64,000 nucleotides of DNA from assembly GCA_963665165.1 (NCBI GenBank), contig OY761989.1:1736001-1800000 (forward strand). The letters run 5' to 3'. How positions within the stretch are numbered: the first letter of the stretch is position 1; each line of letters begins with the position of its first letter. A program made the translations under genes and the position numbers. The stretch is from G963663315 sp963665165. GTDB taxonomy: Bacteria; Pseudomonadota; Gammaproteobacteria; Arenicellales; Poriferihabitantaceae. Of this stretch, positions 36,536 to 45,100 are shown one piece after another. Under the pieces are notes generated by a model. It did no database searches. It was not told the origin of the DNA and was given only the letters and a program-made list of their open reading frames with translations.

Positions 36536-37768
36536 TTACCGGGACATACGCGGCCAGTTCACCTCGTGCGATGCGAATTCTGAAGGCGCCACCACATTGT
36601 ACTCACCATCCTGAATCTGCCGCAGCACCATCGGCTTGGCGATATTGTTACCGGCCTCGGAGAACCTGATGGCGCCATAGAACGTCATCAGGTCGGTCTG
36701 TGCAACGGCGTCACGCACCGCTTCCTTATCCAGGCTGCCGGCCCGCTCGAAAGCGTCCTTGAATACGTACACCGCGGCGGACGCCTGGGCAACCTGGTAA
36801 GGAACGGTTTTCCCCTCGTATTCCGGGAACGCCGCTTTCAACTCTTTCTCATAGTTGGCGGCGGAACCGAACAACGGATCCTCGTAGCCCAGCGTTTCCG
36901 CCCACTGCGTGGCACAGAGAATATCGTTGGCGGCGGCGCCAAAGTTGCCGACCACATCCGCCGCCTCACAGTGGGTGATGGCGATCATGGGTGTGGAAAC
37001 TTTCTGCTCGCTGATCTGGCGAACCGCCGTAGCGGCGCCTTTGGAGTGGCCGCTGACGATCAGCAGATCCGGCTTCAGCAACTTGACCTTGGTCAGGATG
37101 GCGCTCATATCGAACAGGTCGCGCGGAAGCTGCTCGTCAACCACGATCTTCATGCCATAACTGGCGGCATCCTCCAGCACACCCGCCCGAATGTCGAGAG
37201 AGAACGGATCGTTCTCCACCGCCACCGCTACTTTCACAGAAGACGGGGCCTTACCGGATTCCTCGGCCATCGCGGCGGCCAGGGTCACTGCGGAAGCGAG
37301 ATACTGCTCCGAAGTGGACAATACCGCGAACAGATACCTGTAACCCTGGTTGAAAAGCGAGCGGGAAGCGCCCTCGGCTTCCACCATCGGGATCCGGTAC
37401 TTCTCCGTCACCGCCGCGATCGCCTTGGTGAGGCTGGAGGAGTAAGGGCCAAGCATGTACTGGACCCTGTCCTTGTTGATCAGGCGCTCCGCCAGGGTGG
37501 CGCCGCGGTCGCCCTTGGACTCGTCATCGTAATAGATTACATTGAAGTCGTAGCACTTGCCTGCGACCTTCACGCCGCCGGCGTCGCTGATTTTCCGGAT
37601 CGCGAACTCGTAGCCATTTTTGGCATGCACGCCGTTGGTCGCGTATTTTCCGGTGAGGGAGATCGCGGATCCCAGAATAATAGGGTCGCAATCCTGGGCG
37701 AATGCCGAATTGGAGAACAGCAAGGCCGCCCCCAGTACGCAACCTGACAAGCCGAGTATTTTCTTCAT
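36536..37768 (-). CDS. ABC transporter periplasmic substrate-binding protein (Peripla_BP_6 type)
   Basis: Periplasmic binding protein of 410 aa. The signal peptide is MKKILGLSGCVLGAALLFSN then SAFAQDCDPI. Mature features include ILGSAISLTGKYATNGVHAKNGYEFA and MLGPYSSSLTKAIAAVTEKYRIPMVE, like amino-acid or amide receptors. An AGGAGG ribosome site precedes the ATG. It is the first gene of the second importer set and lies 163 bases after the dimethylglycine-dehydrogenase-like gene; that gap may hold its own promoter but none is clear. Cargo unknown; a betaine or amino acid derivative is suggested by context. Confidence 0.92.
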   Translation of the reverse strand: MKKILGLSGCVLGAALLFSNSAFAQDCDPIILGSAISLTGKYATNGVHAKNGYEFAIRKISDAGGVKVAGKCYDFNVIYYDDESKGDRGATLAERLINKDRVQYMLGPYSSSLTKAIAAVTEKYRIPMVEAEGASRSLFNQGYRYLFAVLSTSEQYLASAVTLAAAMAEESGKAPSSVKVAVAVENDPFSLDIRAGVLEDAASYGMKIVVDEQLPRDLFDMSAILTKVKLLKPDLLIVSGHSKGAATAVRQISEQKVSTPMIAITHCEAADVVGNFGAAANDILCATQWAETLGYEDPLFGSAANYEKELKAAFPEYEGKTVPYQVAQASAAVYVFKDAFERAGSLDKEAVRDAVAQTDLMTFYGAIRFSEAGNNIAKPMVLRQIQDGEYNVVAPSEFASHEVNWPRMSR

Positions 37769-37931
37769 CGGATAAAATTCCTCCTGATTTTGGTATAAGA
37801 CACAGGACCACCCCAGCCGGGACGAGTGGAGATCGACCTCCGGTCAGCAAGACCATGATTATTGCAGATGGGCATGGTAATGCAATACTCCAGCCCCTGG
37901 ACACGGTTCCATAATGATAGCGCATATCGAA

Positions 37932-40349
37932 TCAACTCCGGGGCAGCCTGTTGCCTGGATCGAACGCGGGTTCACGGATCAGGCGCGCCGGGAACATCCG
38001 GCCCAGCATTTCCACAAAAAGAGGGGCCTCCCGTTCCGCCGCGTCCGCCGGGAGAGACAGGAACGCCAGACTCCTGGCCACCCGGTGCCCGTAGGCGCCG
38101 GATATCGCCACACCGACCTGCTCCCCTTGCCGGAACACGGCTTCGCCGCCGATGATGTCGCTATCCACGGCATCCACTTCAACATAGAAGAAACGGCATC
38201 CGATACCGGTTTCACGCTGCCTCACCAGTGCGTCGCGACCGATAAAATCACGGTTTTCCAGAACCACGAACCGATCCAGACCCAACTCCCAGGCGGTGTT
38301 CTCTACCGTGAGTTCGCTGCCCCAGGCTTTGCTGGCCTTTTCCATGCGCATGCTGTTCATGGCGTAAAAACCGAAGTCTGCGGGCGGGATGGCGCCATCC
38401 ACTCCTTTCAGCGCATCGTACAAGGCGGTCTGGTCATCCATATCGTGGTGCAATTCCCAACCGGACTCGCCGGTGTAGCTGACCCGCATGGCCAGTACGG
38501 CTTTTCCGGCCACCCGGATGGTTTTTGCGGTCAGCCACGGGAAAGCCGCGTTACCCAGATCGGCATCGGTCAGCCGCGACAGGATCTCCCGGGAGGCGGG
38601 GCCGGCGAGTCCGAGGACACCGCGGACCCGGGTAACGTTCCTGATGACCACATCCGCGTCCCCGGGCAGGTGTCCATGGAGCCAATCCAGGTGATGCCGC
38701 TCCGCGGCGGCGGCGCAAACCAGATAATACACACTGCGCTCCAGTCGCGTGACCGTGAACTCGCACTCCACCGTACCCTTCGGATTGAGGCAATGGCAAA
38801 GGCGGATCCCACCTGTCCGGTCCGGCAACCGGTTGGCGGACAGACGATCCAGAAACGCGGCGGCGTCCGTTCCACTGACCAGCAACTTGCTGAATCCGGA
38901 GAGATCAATGACACCGGCGTGTTCCGATACCACCTTTACTTCCCGCGCCACGGCATCGAACCATTCCGTGCGGTAGAAACTGAGTGTGTGCGGTTCGTTC
39001 CGGATCGCGAACCAGTTGGCCCGCTCCCATCCGTAGGCACAGCCGAAGCGGGCCCCGGCCTGTTTCAGGCGGTCGTAGATTGGCGTGGTTTTTGCCGGGC
39101 GCCCGGCGGGGCGTTCTTCCAGCGGGTAATGGGTGGCAAACTGCAGGGCGAATACCTCCACCGCTTTATCGACACGATAACCGCGGTCGGCGTAATCACC
39201 GAATCGCCGCGGATCGAACAGACCCATGTGCATGGGCGGCGTCCCCTCGACCATCCATTCCGCCAGCAATCTACCCGCTCCCGCCCCTTCGCCGATACCG
39301 AAACCGCTGCCGCAGGCGAGCCAGACATTCCGTAGCCCCGGCGCGGGACCGATCAACGGCTGGCCGTCCGCGCAGTAGCTCACCGGACCATGCACCGTAG
39401 TCCGGATACCTGCCTCCCCCAGGACCGGGATGCGCTCCATGGCGTCCGCCATCAAGTGCGCCACCCGTCCGGGGTCGGGATCGAACAGTTCCATGCCGAA
39501 TTCCTCCGGCACTCCGTCCACCGACCAGACCTGCGGCGTTTCCTCATAAGCGCCGAGAATCAGGCCATTGCGCTCGCGGCGGATATACCACTGATAGTCA
39601 TGGTGGCGCACCAGGGGAATACTGTCCGGCGCGCAGGCCGCGATGTCCGGGTGGTCCTCTGTGACCAGATACTGATGCAGCATGGGAGTGACCGGCAGAT
39701 CGAGGTCGAGCATCCGGCCTACCTGATTGGCCCAGAAGCCCGCAGCAATCACCACATGCTCGGCCGTGACCTCACACTCCGGCATTTGCAGGCGCCATTC
39801 CCCGGAAGGGGTCCGGTTGATGGCCCGCGCCGGATTGTTGCGGAGGACGCGGGCGCCGCCCGCCCGCGCCCGGCGGGCCATGGCATGAGTGGCCTGGGAC
39901 GGATCGACATAGCCGTCGGTGGGTTCGTACAGCGCCCCGAGCAAGTTCCCGACTTTCATGAGCGGGAAGACTTCGGCGATTTCAGGCGGGCCGATCAGTT
40001 CGAAATCGATACCCATCTGCCGGCCCACGGAAATGCCGTGGCGAAATTCATCCATGCGATCCCGGTCATGGGTCACGCGCAGGCCCGCGCAACGATGATA
40101 ACCGGTGGATTCGATCCCCTCCTCCTCCAGTCGGCGATAAAGGTCGGTACTGAACTGGCGCATGAACAGGTGGGTCGGGCTGAAGCTGTAGTGGGTGCAG
40201 AACCCCGCCGCGTGCCAGGTCGAGCCGGCGGTCAGTTCGGACTTCTCGATCAGGGTCACATCGCGCCAGCCCTTTTCCACCAGTTGCAGCAACAGGCCGC
40301 AACCGTAGATACCGCCGCCGATGATGGCGACCCTTGTATGGCTCGTCAT
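37932..40349 (-). CDS. FAD-dependent amine oxidoreductase with GcvT-like C-terminus (dimethylglycine/sarcosine dehydrogenase-like)
   Basis: An 805-aa flavoprotein. The N-terminal DAO domain has the FAD motif VAIIGGGIYGCGLLLQL. The His in GSTWHAAGFCTHYS aligns with the histidine that carries covalent FAD in dimethylglycine and sarcosine dehydrogenases. The C-terminal half (from about residue 430) is GcvT/folate-binding-like (FAO-type linker, then LVSGTDAAAFLDRL and YTGESGWELHHD). Family reaction: oxidative N-demethylation, with the methyl carbon passed to tetrahydrofolate. The true start is ATG 40349, one base after the MttB-like gene; the longer frame reads into that gene. Neighbours suggest it removes a methyl left after MttB-like action. 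Substrate undetermined. Confidence 0.88.
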   Translation of the reverse strand: MTSHTRVAIIGGGIYGCGLLLQLVEKGWRDVTLIEKSELTAGSTWHAAGFCTHYSFSPTHLFMRQFSTDLYRRLEEEGIESTGYHRCAGLRVTHDRDRMDEFRHGISVGRQMGIDFELIGPPEIAEVFPLMKVGNLLGALYEPTDGYVDPSQATHAMARRARAGGARVLRNNPARAINRTPSGEWRLQMPECEVTAEHVVIAAGFWANQVGRMLDLDLPVTPMLHQYLVTEDHPDIAACAPDSIPLVRHHDYQWYIRRERNGLILGAYEETPQVWSVDGVPEEFGMELFDPDPGRVAHLMADAMERIPVLGEAGIRTTVHGPVSYCADGQPLIGPAPGLRNVWLACGSGFGIGEGAGAGRLLAEWMVEGTPPMHMGLFDPRRFGDYADRGYRVDKAVEVFALQFATHYPLEERPAGRPAKTTPIYDRLKQAGARFGCAYGWERANWFAIRNEPHTLSFYRTEWFDAVAREVKVVSEHAGVIDLSGFSKLLVSGTDAAAFLDRLSANRLPDRTGGIRLCHCLNPKGTVECEFTVTRLERSVYYLVCAAAAERHHLDWLHGHLPGDADVVIRNVTRVRGVLGLAGPASREILSRLTDADLGNAAFPWLTAKTIRVAGKAVLAMRVSYTGESGWELHHDMDDQTALYDALKGVDGAIPPADFGFYAMNSMRMEKASKAWGSELTVENTAWELGLDRFVVLENRDFIGRDALVRQRETGIGCRFFYVEVDAVDSDIIGGEAVFRQGEQVGVAISGAYGHRVARSLAFLSLPADAAEREAPLFVEMLGRMFPARLIREPAFDPGNRLPRS

Positions 40350-40350
40350 G

Positions 40351-41949
40351 TCAATACCACTGATCCGGCATCCGCGCCTTGCGCCGGGCCACATAGTCCT
40401 CCAGGCCATCCAGAACCGCCGCATCCAGGGCAGGCTCCCGGTAGTCCCTGAGAGCCTGCTTCCAGAGTCGGTTGGCGCGAACCGCCGCATCCGGGGAACC
40501 GTCCGCCTGCCACTGTTCGAAGGCGTTGTTATCCGCCACGCTGGAACGGTAGAATGCGCGGTCGAAATTGCGCAGGGTATGCGGACTCGAGAGGAAATGA
40601 GCGCCGGGTCCGGTATCGTAAATCGCATCCAGGGCCTGGGACTCGTCGGAAAGATCGACGCCCTTGCAGAAATCGATGAGCTTGCCGCAAAGATCGGCGT
40701 CAATCATGGTTTTCTCGTAACCGGTCACCAGGCCACCCTCCAGCCAGCCGGTGGCGTGGTTGATAAAGTTCGCTCCGGCCAGCACCGCCATGGTGAGGCC
40801 CATCACCGCCTCCTGTTCCGCCTGGGCATCGGGCAGTTTGGAAGCCGACAGGGCGCCCACCGTATGCAGGGGCAGGCCCAGCCGCCGGGCAAGCTGGCCC
40901 GACGCCAGTACCAGTTTGGCCGCTTCCGGGGTGCCGAAGGTAGGCGCTCCGGACTGCATGGAAATGGCAGTGGCGAAGCTGCCCATGAGACAGGGGGCGC
41001 CCGGACGCACAAGCTGGGTCAACGCGCACACCGCCAGGGCTTCGGCCAGAATCTGGGCCAGAGTGCCCGCCACAGTGCAGGGACTCATGGCTCCGGCCAG
41101 AGTCCAGGGGGTACAAGCCACCGCCTGGTTATGGGCGGCATAGGTTCGCAAGGCGCCGGACATGGCCGAATCCAGCACAAGCGGCGCATTGGTATTGGCT
41201 ACGGAATAGAGTACGCAATGCCGCTCGACGAATTCCTCGCCGAACACGATTTTGGCCATAGCCACCGAGTCCGCAGCCCGTTCCTCACCGATCAGGGCGC
41301 CGAAGCAGGCCCGGTCCGAGTACCGGAAATGCCCGAGCAACATGTCGAGATGGCGTTTGTTGGTGGGAATATCGACCGGCTCGCAGACGACGCCGCCGGA
41401 ATGATGCAGCCAGGGAATAGTCTGGTGGATCTTCACCAGTTCATGAAAATCGTCAAGCCTGGCATAACGCCGGCCACGATCCAGGTCATGCACGAACGGG
41501 GGACCCCAGGACGGCGCCAGCACGGTGTGATCGCCCCCGATGACCACATTGTTATCCGGATTGCGTACATGCTGGATGAATTCACGCGGCGCCGAGGCCG
41601 TGATGATCTGGCGGCAACAACCCGGATCGAACCGCACCCGGTTGCCCTGCACATCCGCTCCCGCCTCGCGGTACAGACGAATCGCTTCGGAATCGTTGCG
41701 TACCTCCATGCCGACATCCCGCAGGATGGCATCGGCGTTTTGTTCAATCAGGCAGAGCCCCTCTTCGGAAAGTACATCGTAAGTCGCGATCTGGCGATGA
41801 ATACAGGGAGCCCGTTCCGGCCGGGCGCTTTTGCGCGCCGCCCCACGCCGCCGCCCTGCCCGGCGCCCCGAACCAGTCGCATCGCCCGCTGACACTGGCG
41901 GAACCGGGGGTACTCTGCCCGTCCGGGCGGGCTTGGTGGAATCGGACAT
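40351..41949 (-). CDS. Second MttB-superfamily (trimethylamine methyltransferase-like) protein, non-pyrrolysine
   Basis: A 532-aa member of the same family as the protein at 3422-5011, again without an internal amber codon. A Pro/Arg-rich N-terminus (GSGRRAGRRRGAARKSARPE) comes before the barrel, which starts near YDVLSEEGLCLIEQNADAIL. Segments TPWTLAGAMSPCTVAGTLAQILAE and HATGWLEGGLVTGYEK correspond to PQSGATAPAPLAGILAQVIAET and the following helix region of the first copy, so they are clear paralogues but quite diverged. Immediately followed by the dimethylglycine-dehydrogenase-like gene; divergent from an aminotransferase. No corrinoid partner is encoded nearby. Confidence 0.87.
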   Translation of the reverse strand: MSDSTKPARTGRVPPVPPVSAGDATGSGRRAGRRRGAARKSARPERAPCIHRQIATYDVLSEEGLCLIEQNADAILRDVGMEVRNDSEAIRLYREAGADVQGNRVRFDPGCCRQIITASAPREFIQHVRNPDNNVVIGGDHTVLAPSWGPPFVHDLDRGRRYARLDDFHELVKIHQTIPWLHHSGGVVCEPVDIPTNKRHLDMLLGHFRYSDRACFGALIGEERAADSVAMAKIVFGEEFVERHCVLYSVANTNAPLVLDSAMSGALRTYAAHNQAVACTPWTLAGAMSPCTVAGTLAQILAEALAVCALTQLVRPGAPCLMGSFATAISMQSGAPTFGTPEAAKLVLASGQLARRLGLPLHTVGALSASKLPDAQAEQEAVMGLTMAVLAGANFINHATGWLEGGLVTGYEKTMIDADLCGKLIDFCKGVDLSDESQALDAIYDTGPGAHFLSSPHTLRNFDRAFYRSSVADNNAFEQWQADGSPDAAVRANRLWKQALRDYREPALDAAVLDGLEDYVARRKARMPDQWY

Positions 41950-42038
41950 TCAATGGCAACAGGATTGTGGCAAACGATTTTTCATTGGATAATAGCCATA
42001 ATCATGATAACCGTCAAAACCCGCCTTGCCGGCAGGTA

Positions 42039-43460
42039 ATGGCAACCACTTGCGACATCGGCCCCCATGTCCAGTCCTCCAGTCCAGCCATGAAGACCAC
42101 TACCCGAATCTCCGACCGGATCAACGACGACCCGGATCACTTCATTCTGCCGGTGGACTGGAATACCGACGCCATCGTCAATCGCCGGGAACGTTATTAC
42201 GCCGCTTCACAACGCGCCTTCGTACCCTACAAAACCCCGCTGATATTCCGGCGCGGGCAGGACCAGTATCTCTGGGACGAACAGGGCAACCAGTATCTCG
42301 ACTGCCTCAGTCAGAACCTCTGCGTCAGCATCGGTTACAACAACCCGGCGGTCACCCGGGCCGTACAGGCGCAGGCGGCGCAGATCCAGCACTGTACCAC
42401 CATGTTTTTTCATCCGGTGCCCGCCCATCTCGCCGAAGAACTGGCCGCCCGCTTCCCGAAGGGCGAGGAATGGGTCGTCCATTTCACCAATTCCGGCGCC
42501 GAAGCCATTGATTTCGCGCTTCTGCTCGCCCGCTCCCACACTCGCAGAAACAGCATCCTTTCACTGACCAACGCCTATCACGGAGCCACCTTCGGCGCCC
42601 AGTCGGTGACCGGAATCAGCCATTTCCGCCACCCGGTCCCCCTGCTGGGCGATATCCAGTTCGTCCCCAATCCGGACCAGTACCGGGGAATTTACGGAGA
42701 AGGCGTCGAACCCTATCTCGACGCAATCGACCGCGCCATCCACTATGGCACCAGCGGCCGTATTGCCGGGATGTTCTTCGAGCCGGTCCAGGGTTACGGC
42801 GGCATCGTTCCCGCGCCGGACGGCTATCTCCAGGGGGCTTTCGAACGGGTGCGCGCCGCCGGAGGATTGTGCGTCGTGGACGAAGTCCAGTCAGGCTTTG
42901 CCCGCACCGGGGAAGGGTACTGGGCATTCGAACGGGACGGCGTCGTTCCCGACATCGTGGTCCTGGCCAAGGGCATCGGCAATGGCTATCCGTTGGGGGC
43001 GGTAGTCGCGAAGCGCGACATCGCCGAGGCCATGGCGGACAAGTTTTATTTCAATACCTATGGAGCCAACCCGGTGTCCTGCTCGGCGGGGCGGGCGGTA
43101 TTGCGCATCATCGACGAATGCGGCCTGATTGACAATGCGCGGACAGTGGGCGCGGCCCTGCTGCGGGCGCTGGAAGACATGAAACAGAAATATGACCTGA
43201 TCGGCGATGTCCGGGGGCGGGGCCTCATGATGGCGGCGGAACTGGTCAGGGACCGCGCAACCAAGGAACCGGCCACGGAGGAAACGCACCGGCTCTTCCA
43301 GCTTACCCGGAAACACGGCCTGGTGGCATCCAAATCCGGCTCCTTCCGGAACGTGTTGCGAATCTGCCCGCCGCTTTGTATCCAGATGGAGGATGTGGCC
43401 TTTTTCAAGCAGGCTATTGACTCCAGCTTTGCCGACCTGTACGCCGGAGTGACAGCCTGA
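42039..43460 (+). CDS. Class III PLP-dependent aminotransferase (AGXT2-like)
   Basis: A 473-aa omega-type aminotransferase. PLP-binding residues fit the family: the phosphate loop TNSGAEAIDFAL, the Asp in VVDEVQSGFARTG and the Schiff-base Lys in VLAKGIGNGYPLGAV. Overall it resembles alanine-glyoxylate aminotransferase 2 and phospholyase-like members. Start ATG 42039 has GGCAGG just upstream; ATG 42090 and a longer frame to 41967 are alternatives. It is divergent from the MttB-like gene and may handle the amine left after demethylation or make glycine from glyoxylate (inference). Confidence 0.9.
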   Translation: MATTCDIGPHVQSSSPAMKTTTRISDRINDDPDHFILPVDWNTDAIVNRRERYYAASQRAFVPYKTPLIFRRGQDQYLWDEQGNQYLDCLSQNLCVSIGYNNPAVTRAVQAQAAQIQHCTTMFFHPVPAHLAEELAARFPKGEEWVVHFTNSGAEAIDFALLLARSHTRRNSILSLTNAYHGATFGAQSVTGISHFRHPVPLLGDIQFVPNPDQYRGIYGEGVEPYLDAIDRAIHYGTSGRIAGMFFEPVQGYGGIVPAPDGYLQGAFERVRAAGGLCVVDEVQSGFARTGEGYWAFERDGVVPDIVVLAKGIGNGYPLGAVVAKRDIAEAMADKFYFNTYGANPVSCSAGRAVLRIIDECGLIDNARTVGAALLRALEDMKQKYDLIGDVRGRGLMMAAELVRDRATKEPATEETHRLFQLTRKHGLVASKSGSFRNVLRICPPLCIQMEDVAFFKQAIDSSFADLYAGVTA

Positions 43461-43522
43461 ATGGACGACCCGTTTCAGCCCCGGCTTCGGCGATACTTTA
43501 ATCCATAATCGAGGATCCCGCT

Positions 43523-44497
43523 ATGGCATCAGACACCGCCACCAGCTACCGCCCCGAACCCATCCCGGTTCCGCCCTTGTACGCCTGGCCACCGAAACCC
43601 CTGGCGGCGCTGCGCTATCTGCTGGTCGACCTGATGTATCCCTGGGGATACATTTATGCCGCACTGTCCGTGATTCTGTGGCAATGGCTGACACCCTCCA
43701 TGGAAACCATGGCCACGCTGTCCCCGGGCTGGATGGCCCTGATCTGGCTCCGCAACGCCGCAGTACTGACCCTGTTCGCCGGCGGCCTGCACTGGCGGCT
43801 CTACATCCGCCGCCGTCAAGGGAACGACTACAAGTTCAATATCCCGTGGATGGCGCGGAACGATGCCCGTTTCACATTCAATGACCAGGTCAGGGACAAC
43901 CTGTTCTGGAGCCTCGCCAGCGGTGTCACGATCTGGACATTGTACGAGTGCCTCACCTGGTGGTGGTATGCCTCGGGACATATCGAGTGGATCCGTTTCC
44001 GCGAAGCTCCGGCCTGGGTCGTCATCATGGGGTTCGGGGTACTGTTCTGGTCGACTTTCCACTTCTACCTGAATCATCGGGTGCTCCACTGGCGTCCGCT
44101 TTTCAACATCGCCCACGATCTGCATCATCGTAACTCCAATACCGGCCCCTGGAGCGGCATTTCCATGCACCCGGTGGAGCACCTGATCTACTTCAGCCTG
44201 TTTTTCCTCTGGTGGGTCGTGCCGATACATCCGGCGCTGCTGATCATGACCGGGCTTTACCAGGGCGTCAGCCCGGCAGTATCCCACTCGGGGTTCAGCC
44301 GCCTCAAACTGGCGGGCGGAATCGAAGTACCGGCCGGAGACTATTTCCACCATCTCCATCACCGCTTCTTTCATGTCAACTACGGCAATACCGTAACGCC
44401 GCTGGACAAGGCAATGGGCAGTTGGCACGACGGCAGCGTCGCAGGCAAAGCCCTGGTCAGACAACGGATGCGCCGACTCGGCAACCCCGGCGCCTGA
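43523..44497 (+). CDS. Fatty acid hydroxylase/sterol desaturase-family membrane protein
   Basis: A 324-aa membrane protein. Four hydrophobic segments alternate with the di-iron histidine motifs HFYLNHRVLHW (HxxxxHxxxH), HDLHHRNSNTGPWSGISMHP and YFHHLHHRFFHVNYGN, as required for this oxygenase superfamily. Substrate could be a lipid, carotenoid or alkyl compound; nothing decides. It follows the aminotransferase by 62 bases on the same strand. The 68 bases to the convergent EamA gene contain a 7-bp inverted repeat (CGGACAG/CTGTCCG) without a T run. Confidence 0.87.
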   Translation: MASDTATSYRPEPIPVPPLYAWPPKPLAALRYLLVDLMYPWGYIYAALSVILWQWLTPSMETMATLSPGWMALIWLRNAAVLTLFAGGLHWRLYIRRRQGNDYKFNIPWMARNDARFTFNDQVRDNLFWSLASGVTIWTLYECLTWWWYASGHIEWIRFREAPAWVVIMGFGVLFWSTFHFYLNHRVLHWRPLFNIAHDLHHRNSNTGPWSGISMHPVEHLIYFSLFFLWWVVPIHPALLIMTGLYQGVSPAVSHSGFSRLKLAGGIEVPAGDYFHHLHHRFFHVNYGNTVTPLDKAMGSWHDGSVAGKALVRQRMRRLGNPGA

Positions 44498-44565
44498 CCG
44501 CCTGCCGGACAGTTGTGGCAACGCTGCTGTCCGCTACAAACCTTCTGGCGGACGGCCCCGGTACG

Positions 44566-45039
44566 CTATGCGGTTGTTTTTCCGTTCATGAAGAGCAAAA
44601 CGATTCCGGACAGGATCAGCATGACGCCGAACAACTGGTTCAGGGCGATGGGTTCCTTGAGGACAAAATAAGAAACCAGCAGGGAAATGGCAATGGTTCC
44701 GCCCACGATTACCGGAATCGCCACGTTCGCGGGCATGGGTCCGGACAGGCCGGTCCCGCCAAACAGGTAGAAATAACCGATTTCGGCGGCGCCGATACAG
44801 ATACCCGCCATCACCGCCCAGATATAGGAAGGGGTGGACAACGCAAACACATGTCCGCCACGCCCAACCAGGACCGCCAGGAATATTGTGGAAGTGACCA
44901 CCGCGCCAACCTGGAGACAAACCGTCGCCAGAATGGTAGTCGTGGCAGATGCTGGCACGTACCCCCCGGAGACCTTGATAAACAGATTGTACCCCGCATA
45001 CAAAAAGGTAATCAGGGCCAACAATGCGATACTCGACAC
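44566..45039 (-). CDS. EamA/DMT-superfamily small membrane transporter
   Basis: A 157-aa membrane protein with about five hydrophobic segments and one EamA unit, ending with FVLKEPIALNQLFGVMLILSGIVLLFMNG, the typical EamA closing helix pair. Half-size members of the drug/metabolite transporter superfamily work as dimers. Start ATG 45039 has a GGAGAATC site. It is divergent from putA (61 bases) and convergent with the hydroxylase gene. Substrate unknown; export of a metabolite from the adjacent catabolism is possible. Confidence 0.83.
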   Translation of the reverse strand: MSSIALLALITFLYAGYNLFIKVSGGYVPASATTTILATVCLQVGAVVTSTIFLAVLVGRGGHVFALSTPSYIWAVMAGICIGAAEIGYFYLFGGTGLSGPMPANVAIPVIVGGTIAISLLVSYFVLKEPIALNQLFGVMLILSGIVLLFMNGKTTA

Positions 45040-45100
45040 GATGATTCTCCTGTCATGGTAAATTAATGACCGACCTGTTCATTTTTGCAAATTGTCACAA

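Noticed and set aside
44506..44533. Terminator between the hydroxylase and EamA genes
   Set aside because: A 7-bp inverted repeat is present, but it has a long loop and no T run on either side, so it is not listed as a terminator.
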